NCBI RefSeq assembly: GCF_016009175.1
Contig: NZ_JADUCM010000018.1
Location: forward strand, 51,561-115,560
Direction of reading: 5' to 3'
Length of the DNA stretch: 64,000 nucleotides
Source: Pseudomonas alkylphenolica
Lineage (GTDB): Bacteria > Pseudomonadota > Gammaproteobacteria > Pseudomonadales > Pseudomonadaceae
The notes beneath the pieces are model-generated. The model worked only from the letters and a program-made list of their open reading frames with translations. It did no database searches and was not told the DNA's origin. Shown here piece by piece: positions 63,362-64,000 of this stretch. Numbering within the stretch: position 1 is the stretch's first letter; every line of letters starts with the position of its first letter. A program made the translations under genes and the position numbers.

Positions 63362-63919
63362 ATGCGCTGGTTGCTTGCCCTTTTCTGCCTCAGTATGGCT
63401 TCGGTTTCCCAGGCAGCGTTTACCGAAACAATCGTGACCCGGCCGGTCGACAAGATCGCCCCTTCTCCTCTCCAGCTAAAACCTCAACCGGCAGTGCCCA
63501 TCGACAAGATCCTGGTGGTCAAGTCTGAGCGACGCCTGCAGCTGATCAGTGGCGGCGCACCGCTGAAAACCTACCGCATCTCCCTGGGCAAGCAGCCCAA
63601 GGGCCCGAAAATGCGCGAAGGTGACAAGCGCACCCCGGAAGGCTTCTACTGGATCGACTGGCGCAAGGAGAGTGACCGCTACAACCTGGCCATGCACGTC
63701 TCCTACCCGAACATCAGCGATTCGGCACGGGCCCGGCGTGAAGGCGTACCCCCTGGCGGCATGATCATGATCCACGGCACGCCGCTGGACGAGGAGTACC
63801 CTGAGGAGTTCTTCCACACCCTGGACTGGACCGAGGGCTGCATTGCCATGACCAACCGCGACATGCGCGAAGTCTGGGACATGGTGCCCGACGGCACGAT
63901 GATCGAAATTCGTCCCTGA
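63362..63919 (+). CDS. L,D-transpeptidase (YkuD) family protein, 185 aa
   Basis: Exported cell-wall cross-linking or anchoring enzyme. The signal peptide ends near SVSQA-AFTE (about residue 19). The YkuD domain spans about 48-183, with the His in MIMIHGTP and nucleophile Cys in TEGCIAMTN. The usual SHGC is TEGC here, as in the ErfK-like TxGC branch. It is co-oriented with the zinc-ribbon Nudix gene. A likely terminator after the stop is spoiled by poor sequence. Confidence 0.9.
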   Translation: MRWLLALFCLSMASVSQAAFTETIVTRPVDKIAPSPLQLKPQPAVPIDKILVVKSERRLQLISGGAPLKTYRISLGKQPKGPKMREGDKRTPEGFYWIDWRKESDRYNLAMHVSYPNISDSARARREGVPPGGMIMIHGTPLDEEYPEEFFHTLDWTEGCIAMTNRDMREVWDMVPDGTMIEIRP

Positions 63920-63944
63920 GGGCTTTGCCCCGGGCACAAAAAAG

Positions 63945-64000
63945 CCGCGGCCCGGGGGACCCCGGGGGGGGGGGTTTTGTGGGGAGCGGCGGGGGGGGGG
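63945..64000. other. Degraded sequence at the window end
   Basis: After the L,D-transpeptidase stop the sequence starts as a terminator-like AAAAAAGCCGCGG and then becomes long G-runs (ten G at about 63964-63973 and again at the last bases) with no coherent reading frame. This looks like low-quality consensus at a contig end rather than biology. Confidence 0.75.

Noticed and set aside
1..64000. CRISPR arrays, tRNA or rRNA genes, toxin-antitoxin or defence islands
   Set aside because: No regular direct repeats, no cloverleaf sequences recognised by eye, and no defence-type domains among the proteins.

Overview
The window is a GC-rich bacterial chromosome segment, most consistent with a Pseudomonas of the P. 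putida/P. fluorescens type. The reasons are a complete seven-gene Wsp surface-sensing operon, the block rpsP-rimM-trmD-rplS beside ffh, neighbouring thrC-hom-dsbC-xerD, prfB-lysS, and Pseudomonas-style REP elements (TTCGCCGGCAAGCC and CTCCTACAGG arms). No rRNA, tRNA, CRISPR array, prophage or insertion sequence was seen. Genus-level placement rests on recognised genes and order, not on a database search.

Layout. 1-4.2 kb: ppc (cut by the left edge), a small unknown gene, and two DUF4398-type lipoproteins, the second fused to an OmpA domain. 4.2-8.0 kb: a minus-strand five-gene cluster (TetR regulator, lipoprotein, QEGLA-motif DUF1704 protein, lipoprotein alpha/beta hydrolase, tiny membrane protein). 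8.1-10.8 kb: prfB (with its programmed +1 frameshift) and lysS. 10.9-19.4 kb: wspA-B-C-D-E-F-R. 19.5-22.7 kb: a YebE-like protein, and a TetR/MFS efflux pair with a striking palindrome upstream. 22.7-32.7 kb: a polyamine cluster with a LysR regulator, two aminobutyraldehyde-dehydrogenase-like enzymes, a PotD/A/B/C-type ABC transporter and a SpdH-like spermidine dehydrogenase. 32.9-38.7 kb: a class III old-yellow-enzyme reductase, recJ, yaeQ, a CaiB-type CoA-transferase and a periplasmic binding-like protein. 38.8-44.9 kb: a small DUF3509-like gene and a Roc/Sad-like system (NarL-type regulator, REC-EAL regulator, BvgS-type hybrid kinase). 44.9-49.6 kb: thrC, hom, dsbC, xerD. 49.7-57.8 kb: a cation/proton antiporter, a thioesterase, rplS-trmD-rimM-rpsP, ffh, a CcsA-like membrane protein and a CorB/CNNM-like protein. 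58.1-63.9 kb: an MHS-type transporter, purT, a VUT-like membrane protein, DUF1289, a gamma-carbonic-anhydrase-like protein, two Nudix hydrolases and an L,D-transpeptidase. The last 50 or so bases look like low-quality sequence.

How the parts fit. Two loci bear on cyclic-di-GMP. Wsp ends in the diguanylate cyclase WspR, with an intact GGEEF and I-site. The Roc-like locus carries an EAL phosphodiesterase-type regulator that keeps most catalytic residues but has proline where family members usually have aspartate. The polyamine cluster reads as one route: import by the ABC transporter, cleavage of spermidine by the flavoenzyme, and oxidation of 4-aminobutyraldehyde to GABA by one or both aldehyde dehydrogenases. 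Much of the rest is conserved housekeeping. The less-explored parts are the QEGLA cluster, the Roc-like locus with its two neighbours, and the duplicated dehydrogenases around the transporter.
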